From contig NZ_LMDK01000016.1 in the NCBI RefSeq assembly GCF_001425055.1, positions 161,803 through 225,802 on the forward strand: a DNA stretch of 64,000 nt, given 5' to 3'. Positions within the stretch are counted from its first letter, which is position 1, and the number at the start of each line of letters is the position of its first letter. The notes under the pieces are model-generated. The model searched no databases, was not told where the DNA came from, and was given only the letters and a program-made list of their open reading frames with translations. Positions 44,763 through 54,589 of this stretch are shown here, piece after piece. Position numbers and translations under genes: made by a program. This stretch comes from Pelomonas sp. Root1237. GTDB taxonomy: Bacteria; Pseudomonadota; Gammaproteobacteria; Burkholderiales; Burkholderiaceae_C.

Positions 44763-45731
44763 ATGCCGAATCCCCAGGACAAACGCCGCGCACTGACCCC
44801 GGAAGCCCTGTCCATGATGGACACCATCGCCCGCACCGGCAGCTTTGCCGCAGCGGCTCGCGAGATGGGCCGCGTGCCGTCGGCGCTGACCTATTCCGTG
44901 CGCCAGCTCGAAGACGCACTCGACGTGCTGCTGTTTGACCGCAGCTCCCGCCAGGCCGTACTGACAGCGGCCGGCCAGGAGCTGCTGCACGAGGGCCGGC
45001 GCCTGCTGCAGGAACTGGACGCCGTGGCCAACCGCGTGCGGCGCATTTCCACGGGCTGGGAAAGCGAGTTGACGCTGGCCGTCGATGACGCCGTCGCCCG
45101 CCGGGCCCTGTTCGATCTGATGGAAGCTTTCTACGCCGAGAAGATCGACGGCGGCGGCCCACCGCCGACCCGGCTCAAGCTGCGCGTGGAGGTGCTGGCC
45201 GGCACCTGGGAGGCCTTGCTGCATGGCCAGGCCGACATAGCAGTCGGTGTACCGGGGCAGCTGCAGAACAGCGGCATTCACTGTGAGTTCGCGGGAGAGC
45301 TGGAGTTCGCCTTCTGCATTGCGCCCCACCATCCGCTGGCCAGCCTGCCCGAGCCGCTCAGCGCAAGCCAGATCGCCGAGCACCGCATCGTTGCCGTGGC
45401 TGACAGCGCCCGGCTGATGGCGCCGCTCAGCGTCGGTCTGCTGCCAGGCCAGGACGTGCTGACCGTGCCGTCGCTGGCCATCAAGCTGGAGGCCATGATG
45501 CGCGGCCTGGGCTGCGGCTCCCTGCCGGTGCCCATCGTGCGCCGTCATATCGAGGCCGGCCGCCTGGTGCGCAAGGCCACCTACGAAGGCCACCGCACCG
45601 GCAAGATGCATTACGCCTGGCGCGACACCGGTCCCGCACCGGGCAAGGCGCTGGCATGGTGGCTGGACAAGCTGCGCAGCGAGACGACGCGCAAGGCACT
45701 GCTCGAACAGCACGAGGGGCTGCTGCTCTGA
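44763..45731 (+). CDS. LysR-family regulator, divergent from pirin
   Basis: This 322-residue protein has an N-terminal HTH ([20 protein letters not shown], then [20 protein letters not shown]) and an effector domain ([18 protein letters not shown]). Divergent LysR-pirin pairs are common, and the regulator usually controls the pirin/flavodoxin side. The gluQRS ATG overlaps its stop by one base (TGATG). Confidence 0.93.
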   Translation: MPNPQDKRRALTPEALSMMDTIARTGSFAAAAREMGRVPSALTYSVRQLEDALDVLLFDRSSRQAVLTAAGQELLHEGRRLLQELDAVANRVRRISTGWESELTLAVDDAVARRALFDLMEAFYAEKIDGGGPPPTRLKLRVEVLAGTWEALLHGQADIAVGVPGQLQNSGIHCEFAGELEFAFCIAPHHPLASLPEPLSASQIAEHRIVAVADSARLMAPLSVGLLPGQDVLTVPSLAIKLEAMMRGLGCGSLPVPIVRRHIEAGRLVRKATYEGHRTGKMHYAWRDTGPAPGKALAWWLDKLRSETTRKALLEQHEGLLL

Positions 45732-46612
45732 TGAGCTATCGAGGTCGATTCGCGCCCTCGCCCACCGGCCCGCTGCACGCCGGCTCGCTGGTGGCGGCGC
45801 TGGCGAGCTGGCTGGATGCCCGCGCCCACGGCGGCGAGTGGCTGGTGCGCATCGAAGACGTCGATGGCCCGCGCTGCCCGCCGGGCATGGACGAGGTCAT
45901 CCTCGGCCAGCTCGATGCCCTCGGCCTGCGACCCGACGAGCCGCCCGTCTGGCAGTCGCGCCGCGGCGAGCTGTATCAAGCCGCGCTGGACCGGCTGATT
46001 GCCTCCGGCCATGCCTATGGCTGCGCCTGCACCCGCGCCGAGATCGCAGCGGCAGCCGGCCCCAAGCCCAGGCATGGTGAACTGATCTATCCCGGCACCT
46101 GCCGAGATGGCACCCACGGCCGGCCGGTGCGGGCATGGCGCTTTCGCGTCGCGGGCCGCATCAACTGGCAGGACCGCCGGCTGGGCGCGCAATCGCAAGA
46201 CCTCGAAACCGAAGTCGGCGACTTCATCCTCAAGCGCGCCGACGGCCTCTGGGCCTACCAGCTCGCCGTCGTCGCCGACGATGCCGAACAAGGCGTCACC
46301 GACATCGTCCGCGGTGAGGACCTGGCCGACAACACGCCGCGCCAGATCGCGCTGCAACGAGCACTTGGCTTTCCGACACCGCGCTATCTGCACACGCCGC
46401 TTGTGCTGGCGGTGGACGGGCACAAGCTGTCCAAGCAGAACGGCGCGGCGGCCATCGACCTTGCCGACCCTGCCGGGCGGCTGCGCGATGCCGCGAGTCG
46501 GCTGGGGCTGCGCTTGCCGGACGGGATGAACAGCGCCGAGGAAGTACTGACGGGCTCGGTGTCGAAATGGGAAGCGCTGGTGAGGGAATCAGCGGGCGAA
46601 CGTTCGAGTTGA
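45731..46612 (+). CDS. gluQRS: Glutamyl-Q tRNA(Asp) synthetase GluQRS
   Basis: The ATG at 45731 gives 293 residues. [15 protein letters not shown] is the HIGH region. A zinc site is formed by Cys98, Cys100, Tyr120 and Cys124 (GCACTR and YPGTC). [13 protein letters not shown] is the KMSKS region. The protein lacks the anticodon-binding domain of GltX, as expected for the enzyme that glutamylates queuosine in tRNA(Asp). Confidence 0.95.
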   Translation: MSYRGRFAPSPTGPLHAGSLVAALASWLDARAHGGEWLVRIEDVDGPRCPPGMDEVILGQLDALGLRPDEPPVWQSRRGELYQAALDRLIASGHAYGCACTRAEIAAAAGPKPRHGELIYPGTCRDGTHGRPVRAWRFRVAGRINWQDRRLGAQSQDLETEVGDFILKRADGLWAYQLAVVADDAEQGVTDIVRGEDLADNTPRQIALQRALGFPTPRYLHTPLVLAVDGHKLSKQNGAAAIDLADPAGRLRDAASRLGLRLPDGMNSAEEVLTGSVSKWEALVRESAGERSS

Positions 46613-46646
46613 GACGCACAAGCTGGCGCGCCGAGCAGGAACAGGC

Positions 46647-46988
46647 TCAACCTTCCGACAACTGGCTCCACACCGGCCTGACCTCAATCGTGGCAACTGC
46701 AGCCATCGGGTGTTTGGCTGCGACCTCGACGGCGATGTCCAGACTGGCGCATTGGATGAGTTCATACGCGCACATTTGTTCGCGCGAGCGCGAGAACGGC
46801 CCTGCAGAGGGGCTGATCCTTCCATCCCTCACGCGCACGGTGACAGCCTCAGAGGCTGGCCGCAGTGGGTTGCCCTGGACTCGAATACCGCGAGCCTCCA
46901 TCGACTTGATCCAGTCCATGATCTCCGCAACGAGGCGCTCCGTAGGTGCAAACCCGTCGTCGTGGGCGATGATGAGCAGATAGTTCAT
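46647..46988 (-). CDS. YciI-family (DGPF/YCII-related) protein
   Basis: This 113-residue protein starts MNYLLIIAHDDGFAPTERLV and has AGPFSRSREQMCAYELIQC, followed by ASLDIAVEVAAKHPM and TIEVRPV. These are the usual order of the YCII-related dimeric alpha/beta-barrel. Function is unknown; relatives sit beside ECF sigma factors, but none is here. Confidence 0.88.
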   Translation of the reverse strand: MNYLLIIAHDDGFAPTERLVAEIMDWIKSMEARGIRVQGNPLRPASEAVTVRVRDGRISPSAGPFSRSREQMCAYELIQCASLDIAVEVAAKHPMAAVATIEVRPVWSQLSEG

Positions 46989-47138
46989 GCGTCTCTCTCA
47001 GAAGCGGCAGGGCAAAGGCGCCCTTCGACACGACGAACAAAGGGCTGAGCAATCGACACCAAGACCTCCCAGGCGACGAAACAGCCGCCTGGGCCAGGAG
47101 GCGACAATCCGGGGCTTTCCCCACAGCAAGGATTTCCC

Positions 47139-47861
47139 ATGAACACCACGCCCACCGGCCTGCAGTTTGACGACACCGTCGAAGGCGATGGCAAGCAGGC
47201 AGCGGCCGGCCATGACGTCACCGTCCACTACACCGGCTGGCTCTGGGTCGACGGCGCCAAGACCGACAAGTTCGACTCCAGCAAGGACCGCGGCGACCCC
47301 TTCGAGTTCGAACTCGGCGCCGGCATGGTCATCCGCGGCTGGGACGAGGGCGTGCAGGGCATGAAGATCGGTGGCAAGCGCACGCTGATCATCCCGGCCG
47401 AGCTGGGTTACGGCGCGCGTGGCGCCGGCGGCGTCATCCCGCCGAATGCGACGCTGTGCTTCGAGGTCGAACTGCTGGGCCTCGCCGGCGGCCCCGAACA
47501 TGTCGAGCTGAACCTGCACACCACCTCCAGCGGCCTGCAGTACGAGGACCGCGTGGTGGGCGACGGCGCCGAAGCCAGCAAGGGCCAGCGCGTGTCGGTG
47601 CACTACACCGGCTGGCTCTACAAGGACGGCATGCGTGGCAAGAAGTTTGATTCCAGCAAGGACCGCGGCCAGCCCTTCAAGTTCCGCCTCGGCGGCGGCG
47701 AGGTCATCCAGGGCTGGGACGAAGGCGTGCAGGGCATGAAGGTCGGCGGCACGCGCATGCTGGTGCTGCCGCCGGAGCTGGGCTACGGCGCCCACGGTGC
47801 CGGTGGCGTCATCCCGCCGAACGCGACGCTGCTGTTCGAGGTCGACCTGCTTGCGGTCTGA
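47139..47861 (+). CDS. FKBP-type peptidyl-prolyl isomerase with two FKBP domains
   Basis: This 240-residue cytoplasmic protein (no signal peptide) holds two FKBP domains, about residues 8-115 and 130-240. Each has VHYTGWL, FDSSKDRG, the active-site run GWDEGVQGMK and GYGA-GAGGVIPPNATL. The two halves are very similar, which suggests a fairly recent internal duplication. It catalyses cis-trans proline isomerisation. Confidence 0.95.
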   Translation: MNTTPTGLQFDDTVEGDGKQAAAGHDVTVHYTGWLWVDGAKTDKFDSSKDRGDPFEFELGAGMVIRGWDEGVQGMKIGGKRTLIIPAELGYGARGAGGVIPPNATLCFEVELLGLAGGPEHVELNLHTTSSGLQYEDRVVGDGAEASKGQRVSVHYTGWLYKDGMRGKKFDSSKDRGQPFKFRLGGGEVIQGWDEGVQGMKVGGTRMLVLPPELGYGAHGAGGVIPPNATLLFEVDLLAV

Positions 47862-47954
47862 CCCGAAGCCATTTCAAGCGACGGCAGGCGACTGACAAGC
47901 GCCTGTCATTCGCGGATGCTTTGATCCAGCCCGTTCACGAACCCAGATCACATC

Positions 47955-48371
47955 ATGTCGATTGACCAACGCCGCTTCCCTCGCGTCGAGTTCTTCCTGG
48001 TGCCCGACGAGCACGAACAGCTGCCGGTCTGGGTCATCAAGCCCGAGGGCCTGGCCGAGAAGCGCGGCGGTGTCGTCGTCAACCTCAGCGAGGCCGGCCT
48101 GCAGATCCTGGCCGCGGCCGAGCCGCCGCTGGATGCCCAGCACTACGAGTTGCGCCTGCTGCTCGGCGAGGACGAGGGCGTGCCCCTCTTCAGCGCCGAG
48201 GTGCGCCGCGTCTGGACGCGGCCGCTGAGCCGCATCGTGCAGCTCGGCGGCTTCGAGTTCGAGTCGCCCAACTCCCAGGCCGAGGAGTTCCTGCTCGCGC
48301 AGACCGCGCAGATCACGGCGCGCAAATGGGTGCGCTGCGTGCTCGTTGAGCGCATGACAGCCCTGGCCTGA
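47955..48371 (+). CDS. PilZ-domain protein (putative c-di-GMP receptor)
   Basis: This 138-residue protein has RRFPRV at residues 6-11, the RxxxR c-di-GMP motif, and VVNLSEAGLQI about 40 residues later, the [DN]-x-S-x-x-G motif. The remaining strands fit a PilZ barrel. It probably links c-di-GMP to an unknown output. There are no pilus genes nearby. Confidence 0.8.
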   Translation: MSIDQRRFPRVEFFLVPDEHEQLPVWVIKPEGLAEKRGGVVVNLSEAGLQILAAAEPPLDAQHYELRLLLGEDEGVPLFSAEVRRVWTRPLSRIVQLGGFEFESPNSQAEEFLLAQTAQITARKWVRCVLVERMTALA

Positions 48372-48381
48372 ATCCCTTCGC

Positions 48382-48445
48382 GTCCAGCCCCCTGGCGAGC
48401 GGGGCTGGACTGGGTTAGCGTGGTCGCGGGGCAGGTTTGCCCCGC
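48382..48445. terminator. Two hairpins between the PilZ and MgtC genes
   Basis: GTCCAGCCCC (48382-48391) pairs with GGGGCTGGAC (48401-48410), and GCGGGGCA (48426-48433) pairs with TGCCCCGC (48438-48445). Neither is followed by a T run, so they are possible terminators or attenuator structures in the leader of the MgtC gene. Confidence 0.45.
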
Positions 48446-48458
48446 CATTGCCCACGCC

Positions 48459-49211
48459 ATGCTCGAAACCGACCACCTGCTGCGCTACTGGACCGACAGC
48501 CAATGGGCGGCCAACGTGCTGATGCTGATGCATCTGCTGGGCGCCATGGTGCTGGGCCTGTTGCTCGGCTATGAGCGGGCCTACCACGGCCGTGCCGCCG
48601 GCATGCGCACATACGCGCTGGTCTGCATGGCGTCCTGCGCCGTGACCATCCTCGTCGGCTACCCCGACCAATGGTTCGGCGGCCACATGGCCGGCGGTTC
48701 GCTGCCGCAGTTCACCGACCCGACCCGCGTGATTCAGGGTGTGGTGACGGGTATCGGTTTCCTGTGCGCCGGCGTCATCATGCGCGAGGGCATGAACATC
48801 TCGGGGCTGACGACGGCGGCCTCGATGTGGGCGGCATCGGCCATCGGCATCGTGCTGGGCATGGGCTTCTATTTCGCCGCCATCGCACTGACGCTGCTGT
48901 GCGCCACGCTGATGATGTGGGGCGCCAAGCTGGAAAGCCGCCTGCCCTCCCACCCGGCCATCGCGGTGACGCTGCGCGGCGAATCGGGCCGGCGCTTCAC
49001 GCAGGCCGAACTGGCCGAGTTCGCCGATGGCCTGGGCTACCGCTTCGCGCCCGGCTCGCTGAGCATCGAGAAGCAGGGCGACCATGAAGAGTGGCGCTTC
49101 GTCTGCACGGCCAAGCAGAACTTCAAGGGCCAGACGCTGTGCCGCTTTACCGGCCGCCTGCATGAGCTGCCTGGCGTGGCCGGATACCGCGTGACCCACG
49201 CTCGCAACTAG
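48459..49211 (+). CDS. MgtC/SapB family membrane protein
   Basis: The ATG at 48459 gives 250 residues; a GTG at 48420 would add 13 and cross the hairpins. There are four or five N-terminal helices with GAMVLGLLLGYERAYHGRAA, TGIGFLCAGVIMREG and GLTTAASMWAASAIGIVLG, diagnostic of MgtC. The C-terminal cytoplasmic domain follows. MgtC proteins affect magnesium stress survival and ATP homeostasis. The stop shares CTAG with metR. Confidence 0.92.
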   Translation: MLETDHLLRYWTDSQWAANVLMLMHLLGAMVLGLLLGYERAYHGRAAGMRTYALVCMASCAVTILVGYPDQWFGGHMAGGSLPQFTDPTRVIQGVVTGIGFLCAGVIMREGMNISGLTTAASMWAASAIGIVLGMGFYFAAIALTLLCATLMMWGAKLESRLPSHPAIAVTLRGESGRRFTQAELAEFADGLGYRFAPGSLSIEKQGDHEEWRFVCTAKQNFKGQTLCRFTGRLHELPGVAGYRVTHARN

Positions 49212-50131
49212 AGCAGGCTCACGGCGGCCAGATTGAGCAGCGAGGTCTCGCGCATCAGCCGCACGAAGTCGGCCAGGAAGGGCTTGGCCGCGAGCCCTTC
49301 GGTGCTGACGGCGTAGAGCCGCCCGGTCAGCCCGCCCTCCCCGATGCGTTGGCGCGCCACGTAGCCGCGCGCCAGATAGCCCTCCACCGCCCACAGCGGC
49401 AGCGCCGCAATGCCGCGGCCGCTGGCCACCAGCTGCAGCATGGCCACCGTCAGCTCGCTGGTGCGGCGCGGCGGCGTGATGCCGGCGGGCTGCAGCACGC
49501 GGCGCACGAGGTCCAGCATCTCGTCGGGCACCGGGTAGGTGATGAGGGTGTGGTCAGCAAAATCGAGCGCTTCGAGCCAGGGCTTGGCCAGCAGCGCATG
49601 GCCCTTGGGCAGCAGCGCAATGATCTCGAAGCTGAACAGCGGGTGGACGACGACGCCCGTCTCGTCGGCGTCCACATCCGACACGATGGCCAGCTCTGCG
49701 CGATCCTGGTGCAACAGACCCACGGGGTCGGCCTGGAAGCCGGAGACGATGTCCAGCTCCACCTCCGGCCAGCGGCCGCGGAAGGCGTCCATGGCCGGCA
49801 TCAGCCAGTCGAAGCAGGTGTGGCATTCCACGGCGATGCGCAGTTGGCCGGCCGAGCCGTCCACCAGCCGGCGCACGTCGCGATCAGCCTCATCGACCTG
49901 GGTCAGCACGATGTCTGCCAGCTTCAAGAGCCGCTGCCCGACCGCGCCGAACACCAGCGGGTTGCTCTTGCGGGCGAACAGCTCGGCGCCGTAGTGCTCC
50001 TCCAGGGCCTTGAGCTGGTGGGACAAGGCCGACTGCGTCAGGTTCAGCAACTGCGCCGCTCGGGACAGATTGCCGGCCTCGCGCAAAGCAACCAGGGTGC
50101 GCAGATGGCGCAGTTCGAGCGGCGTTTTCAT
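49208..50131 (-). CDS. metR: MetR-type LysR regulator of methionine synthesis
   Basis: This 307-residue LysR protein has HTH LVALREAGNLSRAAQLLNLT and QSALSHQLKALEEHYG. The MetR-like effector region has VECHTCFDWLMPAM and a DVDADETGVV run. It is divergent from metE, the classical MetR arrangement. Homocysteine is the co-inducer in known members. Confidence 0.92.
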   Translation of the reverse strand: MKTPLELRHLRTLVALREAGNLSRAAQLLNLTQSALSHQLKALEEHYGAELFARKSNPLVFGAVGQRLLKLADIVLTQVDEADRDVRRLVDGSAGQLRIAVECHTCFDWLMPAMDAFRGRWPEVELDIVSGFQADPVGLLHQDRAELAIVSDVDADETGVVVHPLFSFEIIALLPKGHALLAKPWLEALDFADHTLITYPVPDEMLDLVRRVLQPAGITPPRRTSELTVAMLQLVASGRGIAALPLWAVEGYLARGYVARQRIGEGGLTGRLYAVSTEGLAAKPFLADFVRLMRETSLLNLAAVSLL

Positions 50132-50145
50132 GAGCGGAACTTGTG

Positions 50146-50180
50146 ATGATTCAGAAAACGTTTCGTTTGAATCATAGTCA
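50146..50180. promoter_or_regulatory. MetR-type operator candidate in the metR-metE gap
   Basis: ATGATTC (50146-50152) and GAATCAT (50169-50175) form a perfect inverted repeat. TGAATCATAGTCA (50168-50180) differs at one base from the MetR consensus TGAA-N5-TTCA. Both lie in the 96-bp divergent region. Good position for MetR control of metE and of its own gene. Confidence 0.55.
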
Positions 50181-50227
50181 TGAAGTGCCGATCATCGCGA
50201 ATCGATTTCAGCATTGTTCGATTCACC

Positions 50228-52555
50228 ATGATCAAGACTCATATCCTCGGCTTCCCGCGCATGGGCGAGCACCGCGAACTGAAGACGGCGCTGGAGCGCC
50301 ACTGGCGCGGCGAGCTGCCCGCCACCGAGCTGGAAGCCAAGGCCGCCGAGCTGCGCGCCCGCCACTGGAAGCTGCAGCAGGACGCGGGGCTGGACCATGT
50401 CACCGTCGGCGACTTCGCGCTTTACGACCATGTCGCCCACCTGATCCAGCTGTTCGGCTGCGAACCGGCTCGCTTCGGCTTCAACGGCCAGGAGACCCCG
50501 CTGCAGCGCTATTTCGCGATGGCCCGCGGCATCACGACGACCCATGCGCACACCGAGGCCTGCGGCTGCAGCGGCGCTCACGTCGATGGCGTGCCCGCGC
50601 TGGAGATGACCAAGTGGTTCGACACCAACTACCACTACCTCGTGCCCGAGTTCGACAGCGCCACCGAGTTCAACCTGAATGCCGAGCGCCTGCTCGCCGA
50701 AGTCGATGAGGCCATCGCCCTGCCGGCCAGCCCCAAGGTCGCGCTGCTGGGGCCGGTCAGCTTCCTCTACCTGGGCAAGAGCAAGCAGGAAGGCTTTGAC
50801 CGGCTGGTGCTGCTCAAGCGCCTGCTGCCCGCCTATGAGCAGTTGCTGACCCGTCTGGCCGCCCGCGGCGTGACCTGGGTGCAGCTAGACGAACCCATCC
50901 TCGGCCTGGACCTCACGCCCGCCTGGCAAGACGCGCTGCGCCTGGCCTATGCACGCCTCGGCGTCGTCGGCCAGCCCTTGCTGCTGGCCACCTATTTCTC
51001 ACCACTGGGCGACAACCTCGCCCTGGCCTGCGAGCTGCCCGTCGCCGGCCTGCATGTCGACGCCGTGCGCGCCCCCGAGGAGCTGCTGCCGGTGGCCTTG
51101 CGCCTGCCGCTGGACCGCGAGCTGTCGGTCGGCATCATCGACGGCCGCAACATCTGGCGCAGCGACCTCGACCAAGCGCTGTCACAGCTGAACAAGGTCC
51201 GCGAGCTGCGCGGCGGGCGGCTGTGGGTGGCGCCGTCCTGCTCGCTGCTGCATGTGCCCTTCAGCCTGCGCCACGACGCGGCTCTGGACACCGAGCTGCA
51301 GGGCTGGCTGGCCGGCGCCGTCGAGAAGCTGGACGAGTTGCGCGTGCTCAAGCGAGCACTGTGGGGCGACGAAGCGAGCGTGGCCCGTGAACTGGCCGAG
51401 TCGCGCATTGCCCGCGCCAACCGCGTCACCAGCCGGCGGGTGCGCAATGGCACCGTCGCGGCCCGTCTCAAGGCCTTGCCGACCGATGCCGATCAGCGCC
51501 GCTCACCCTTCCCCACCCGTCAGGCCGCACAACGCCAGCGCCTGCGCCTGCCAGCCTTCCCGACGACGACCATCGGCTCCTTCCCGCAAACGGCCGAGAT
51601 CCGCGCTGCCCGCGCCGCCTTCAAGCGCGGCACGCTCGCCGAGCCCGCCTACCGCGAAGCCATGCAGCGCGAGATCCAGCTGGCGGTCAGCAAGCAGGAA
51701 GCGTTAGGGCTGGACGTGCTCGTGCACGGCGAGGCCGAGCGCAATGACATGGTCGAGTACTTCGGCGAGCAGCTCTCGGGCTTCGCCTTCACCGCCAACG
51801 GCTGGGTGCAGAGCTACGGCTCACGCTGCGTGAAGCCGCCGGTGCTGTTCGGCGACGTGTCGCGCGCCAAGGCCATGACGGTGGACTGGACCGTCTTCGC
51901 GCAGAGCCTGACGGCCAAGCCCATGAAGGGCATGTTGACCGGCCCCATCACCATCCTGCAATGGTCCTTTGTGCGCGACGACCAGCCGCGCGCCACCACG
52001 GCGCTGCAGATCGCGCTGGCCATCCGCGACGAGGTGGCCGACCTGGAAGCCGCCGGCATTGCCGTCATCCAGATCGATGAGCCTGCCATCCGCGAAGGCC
52101 TGCCGCTGCGCCGCGCGGCATGGGGCGAATACCTGGACTGGGCCACGCGTGCCTTCCGCGTCTCTGCCAGCGCCGTGCGTGACGACACGCAGATCCACAC
52201 CCATATGTGCTACTCGGAGTTCAACGACATCCTGCCCGAGATCGCAGCCATGGATGCTGACGTCATCACCATCGAGACCAGCCGCTCCGACATGGAACTG
52301 CTGCGCGGCTTTGGCGACTTCCGCTACCCCAACGAGATCGGCCCTGGCGTCTACGACATCCACTCACCGCGCGTGCCCGACGCGGCCGAGATGCTGCGCC
52401 TGCTGCGCAAGGCCGCCGAGGTCATCCCGGCTGACCTGCTCTGGGTCAATCCCGACTGCGGGCTGAAAACGCGGGGGTGGCCGGAGACCGAGGCGGCGCT
52501 GGCCCACATGGTGGCGGCGGCGCGCGAGCTGCGGGCGGAGGCGACGCCGGCTTGA
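50228..52555 (+). CDS. metE: Cobalamin-independent methionine synthase MetE
   Basis: The ATG at 50228 gives 775 residues (normal length about 755). Upstream in-frame ATG at 50180 lies inside the operator region. The two (beta-alpha)8 halves are present. The zinc ligands are in [11 protein letters not shown] (His, Cys, Glu) and in [11 protein letters not shown] (Cys). [16 protein letters not shown] begins the C-terminal half. It transfers a methyl group from methyl-tetrahydrofolate-triglutamate to homocysteine. Confidence 0.97.
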   Translation: MIKTHILGFPRMGEHRELKTALERHWRGELPATELEAKAAELRARHWKLQQDAGLDHVTVGDFALYDHVAHLIQLFGCEPARFGFNGQETPLQRYFAMARGITTTHAHTEACGCSGAHVDGVPALEMTKWFDTNYHYLVPEFDSATEFNLNAERLLAEVDEAIALPASPKVALLGPVSFLYLGKSKQEGFDRLVLLKRLLPAYEQLLTRLAARGVTWVQLDEPILGLDLTPAWQDALRLAYARLGVVGQPLLLATYFSPLGDNLALACELPVAGLHVDAVRAPEELLPVALRLPLDRELSVGIIDGRNIWRSDLDQALSQLNKVRELRGGRLWVAPSCSLLHVPFSLRHDAALDTELQGWLAGAVEKLDELRVLKRALWGDEASVARELAESRIARANRVTSRRVRNGTVAARLKALPTDADQRRSPFPTRQAAQRQRLRLPAFPTTTIGSFPQTAEIRAARAAFKRGTLAEPAYREAMQREIQLAVSKQEALGLDVLVHGEAERNDMVEYFGEQLSGFAFTANGWVQSYGSRCVKPPVLFGDVSRAKAMTVDWTVFAQSLTAKPMKGMLTGPITILQWSFVRDDQPRATTALQIALAIRDEVADLEAAGIAVIQIDEPAIREGLPLRRAAWGEYLDWATRAFRVSASAVRDDTQIHTHMCYSEFNDILPEIAAMDADVITIETSRSDMELLRGFGDFRYPNEIGPGVYDIHSPRVPDAAEMLRLLRKAAEVIPADLLWVNPDCGLKTRGWPETEAALAHMVAAARELRAEATPA

Positions 52556-52559
52556 ATGC

Positions 52560-52982
52560 TCAGTGCTCGGCCTTCTCCTGAGGTTCGGCCAGCATGTCGG
52601 CGTGACGGTGGACGATCTTCCATTCGCCGTCTTCGCGACGGAACACCTCGGTGACGCGCAGCGTCATCGACAGCAACTCGTCCTTGCCTTTTATCTGCAC
52701 CCTGGCGTGCTGCAGGCCGGTCCAGTAGCCAACCTCGTGGTCGGCCGCGCTGTGGAAGATCTCGAAGCGGCTGCTTTGCGTGCCCTCGTCGAAGGCCTCC
52801 GCATCCTTGGCCTGGCGCTCCTTCACGGCCACCGCGCCGCGCACATGGCCACCGCCGGGGGGAAAGAAGCTCGCCTTGCCGTGCGCGGCAGCCAGCGCCA
52901 GGAAGGCGTCCGGCTGCCCGCGCACGTAGTCGAGCGAGGCGACTTCTCTCGCGTGCAGAAATTGCGTGAAGGATTCGGTCAT
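52560..52982 (-). CDS. SnoaL/DUF4440-like NTF2-fold protein
   Basis: With the ATG at 52982 the protein has 140 residues. [40 protein letters not shown] and [20 protein letters not shown] are typical of the NTF2-like family, ending in the W-K-I-x-H-R-H strand. Function not assigned. It lies downstream of map on the same strand with a 90-bp gap. Confidence 0.8.
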   Translation of the reverse strand: MTESFTQFLHAREVASLDYVRGQPDAFLALAAAHGKASFFPPGGGHVRGAVAVKERQAKDAEAFDEGTQSSRFEIFHSAADHEVGYWTGLQHARVQIKGKDELLSMTLRVTEVFRREDGEWKIVHRHADMLAEPQEKAEH

Positions 52983-53072
52983 GACGGCTCCCGAGGCGAC
53001 GACGCATTCACTGTGCGACCCAGTGCATTCACCCACTGCCGGAGCGGCCTGCATCGCCCCGTAGGCCAAGGC

Positions 53073-53864
53073 CTACTCGATGGCCGGATAGTCTCCGAGG
53101 CCGTCAGGCCACGGCGTCAGGATCTCGAAGCCGTTGGCCGTCACGGTGACCATGTGCTCCCACTGGGCCGACAGCGAGTGGTCGCGCGTCACCACCGTCC
53201 AGCCGTCGTTCAGCTCGCGGATGCCGGCGGCGCCCGCGTTGATCATGGGCTCGATCGTGAAGATCATGCCCTCCTGCAGCTTCAGGCCTTCGCCCGGGCG
53301 GCCAAAGTGATTGACGTGCGGGTCGTCGTGATAGACGTCGCCGATGCCGTGGCCGCCGTACTCCCGCACGACGCTGAAACCGGCCGCGTGCGCGACCGTC
53401 TGGATGGCATGGCCCACATCGCCTAACGTCGCACCCGGGCGCACCTGGCGGATGCCGGCGCGCAGCGCCTCATAGGTCGTGTTGACGAGCCGGCGTGCCA
53501 GCACATTGGCCTCGCCAACGATGAACATGCGGCTGCTGTCGCCGAACCAGCCGTCCTTGGTCAGCGTCACGTCCACATTGACGATGTCGCCCTTCTTCAG
53601 CCGTTTGTCCTTGGACGGAATGCCGTGGCAGACGACGTGATTCGGCGAGATGCAGGCTGTCTTTGGGTAGCCGTGATAGCCGACGTTGGACGGGATGCAC
53701 TTCAGCGTGTTGACGATGTAGTCGTGGCAGATGTCGTCCAGCTCCTCGGTCGTCACACCGGGCACGACATGGGGCTTGAGCATGGCCAGCACCTCGGCGA
53801 TGAGGTGCCCGGCCTCGCGAGCCTTGGCGACCTCGGCGGATGTTCGCAGTTTCAGGCTCTTCAT
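53073..53864 (-). CDS. map: Type I methionine aminopeptidase, ParD-like-linked copy
   Basis: This 263-residue enzyme has the full metal site: Asp98, Asp109, His172, Glu205 and Glu236, plus His80. GYHGYPKTACISPNHVVCHG and EYGGHGIGDVYHDDPHV are characteristic. It removes N-terminal Met. Its start overlaps the stop of the ParD-like gene by four bases. It is not next to rpsB, the usual place of the housekeeping copy, so this may be a second copy. Confidence 0.95.
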   Translation of the reverse strand: MKSLKLRTSAEVAKAREAGHLIAEVLAMLKPHVVPGVTTEELDDICHDYIVNTLKCIPSNVGYHGYPKTACISPNHVVCHGIPSKDKRLKKGDIVNVDVTLTKDGWFGDSSRMFIVGEANVLARRLVNTTYEALRAGIRQVRPGATLGDVGHAIQTVAHAAGFSVVREYGGHGIGDVYHDDPHVNHFGRPGEGLKLQEGMIFTIEPMINAGAAGIRELNDGWTVVTRDHSLSAQWEHMVTVTANGFEILTPWPDGLGDYPAIE

Positions 53865-54109
53865 GCCCGGGCCCCCTTGGCCTTGGGTGCCTGAGCCCAG
53901 CCGGCCAGGCGCGCCAGGTCCAGCCCGCCCTCCTGCTCGGCGCGGATCAGCAGCTGGCAGATCTCGCTGTGGCTCAGCTGCGGGTGCAGTTCGGCCAGCA
54001 TGCCGATGCGCATCCAGTGCTCGGCCTGGGCATTGATGGAACGCGACAAGGCCTGGCTCGCAACGCGCAGGCTCTCGTGCATCGGATCGGAGATTTTGAC
54101 GATTCCCAT
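53861..54109 (-). CDS. ParD-like antitoxin family protein
   Basis: This 82-residue protein starts MGIVKISDPMHESLRVASQA and has RSINAQAEHWMRIGM. This is a ribbon-helix-helix-like pattern of the ParD-like family (PF11903). The rest is helical with a basic C-terminus. It overlaps map downstream by four bases, so map takes the place of a toxin gene. A 28-bp palindrome lies just upstream. DNA binding and autoregulation are likely but not shown. Confidence 0.8.
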   Translation of the reverse strand: MGIVKISDPMHESLRVASQALSRSINAQAEHWMRIGMLAELHPQLSHSEICQLLIRAEQEGGLDLARLAGWAQAPKAKGARA

Positions 54110-54118
54110 GCCGCGACT

Positions 54119-54146
54119 ATATACGCTTCGTATACGAAACGTATAT
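54119..54146. promoter_or_regulatory. 28-bp near-perfect palindrome before the ParD-like/map operon
   Basis: The centre TTCGTATACGAA (54127-54138) is a perfect palindrome. The outer arms ATATACG and CGTATAT match too; only one pair (54126/54139) is mismatched over 14 pairs. It lies 10-37 bases upstream of the ParD-like ATG and ends at the thioesterase stop codon. Position and symmetry suit an autoregulator site. Confidence 0.75.
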
Positions 54147-54589
54147 CACTCAGGCTTGGGCACCACCACCGTTTCGTAGGCGCTCAGGAACTCGGGCGGC
54201 ATGCGCCGCGGCTTGCCGCTGCTGATCTCGATGCACACCAGCAACCACCGGCCGCGCACCAGCGTGACGCCGTCACTCGCGCGGCGCAGTTGGAAGCGGC
54301 GCTCCATCGTCAGCTTGCCGTCGCTGTCGGTCAGCCATGTGCCGAGCACCAGGGCCTCGCCCTCGAACGAAGGCAGCAGGTAGTCGTAGTGGCCTTCGCG
54401 AATGGCCATGGCGCGGTCCTGGCGGCGGTAGTCGTCAAGCGACAGGCCGAGCGCCTCGGAATGCGCCCAGCCGGCCTGCTCGCACCATTGCACATAGACG
54501 GCGTTGTTGGTGTGGTCCAACCCGTCGATGTGTTCGGCCGCCGGCGTCAGCGCCAGCGTGAACGGGGACGGGTAGTCCCAGTCATTCAT
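54146..54589 (-). CDS. Acyl-CoA thioesterase, 4HBT/YbgC-like
   Basis: With the ATG at 54589 the protein has 147 residues of hot-dog fold. HIDGLDHTNNAVYVQWCEQA has the Asp (DHTNN) found in the 4-hydroxybenzoyl-CoA thioesterase family. A later run is LSLDDYRRQDRAMAIREGHY. Its start overlaps the stop of the SMC gene by 8 bases, so it is translated from the same transcript. Substrate unknown. Confidence 0.88.
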   Translation of the reverse strand: MNDWDYPSPFTLALTPAAEHIDGLDHTNNAVYVQWCEQAGWAHSEALGLSLDDYRRQDRAMAIREGHYDYLLPSFEGEALVLGTWLTDSDGKLTMERRFQLRRASDGVTLVRGRWLLVCIEISSGKPRRMPPEFLSAYETVVVPKPE

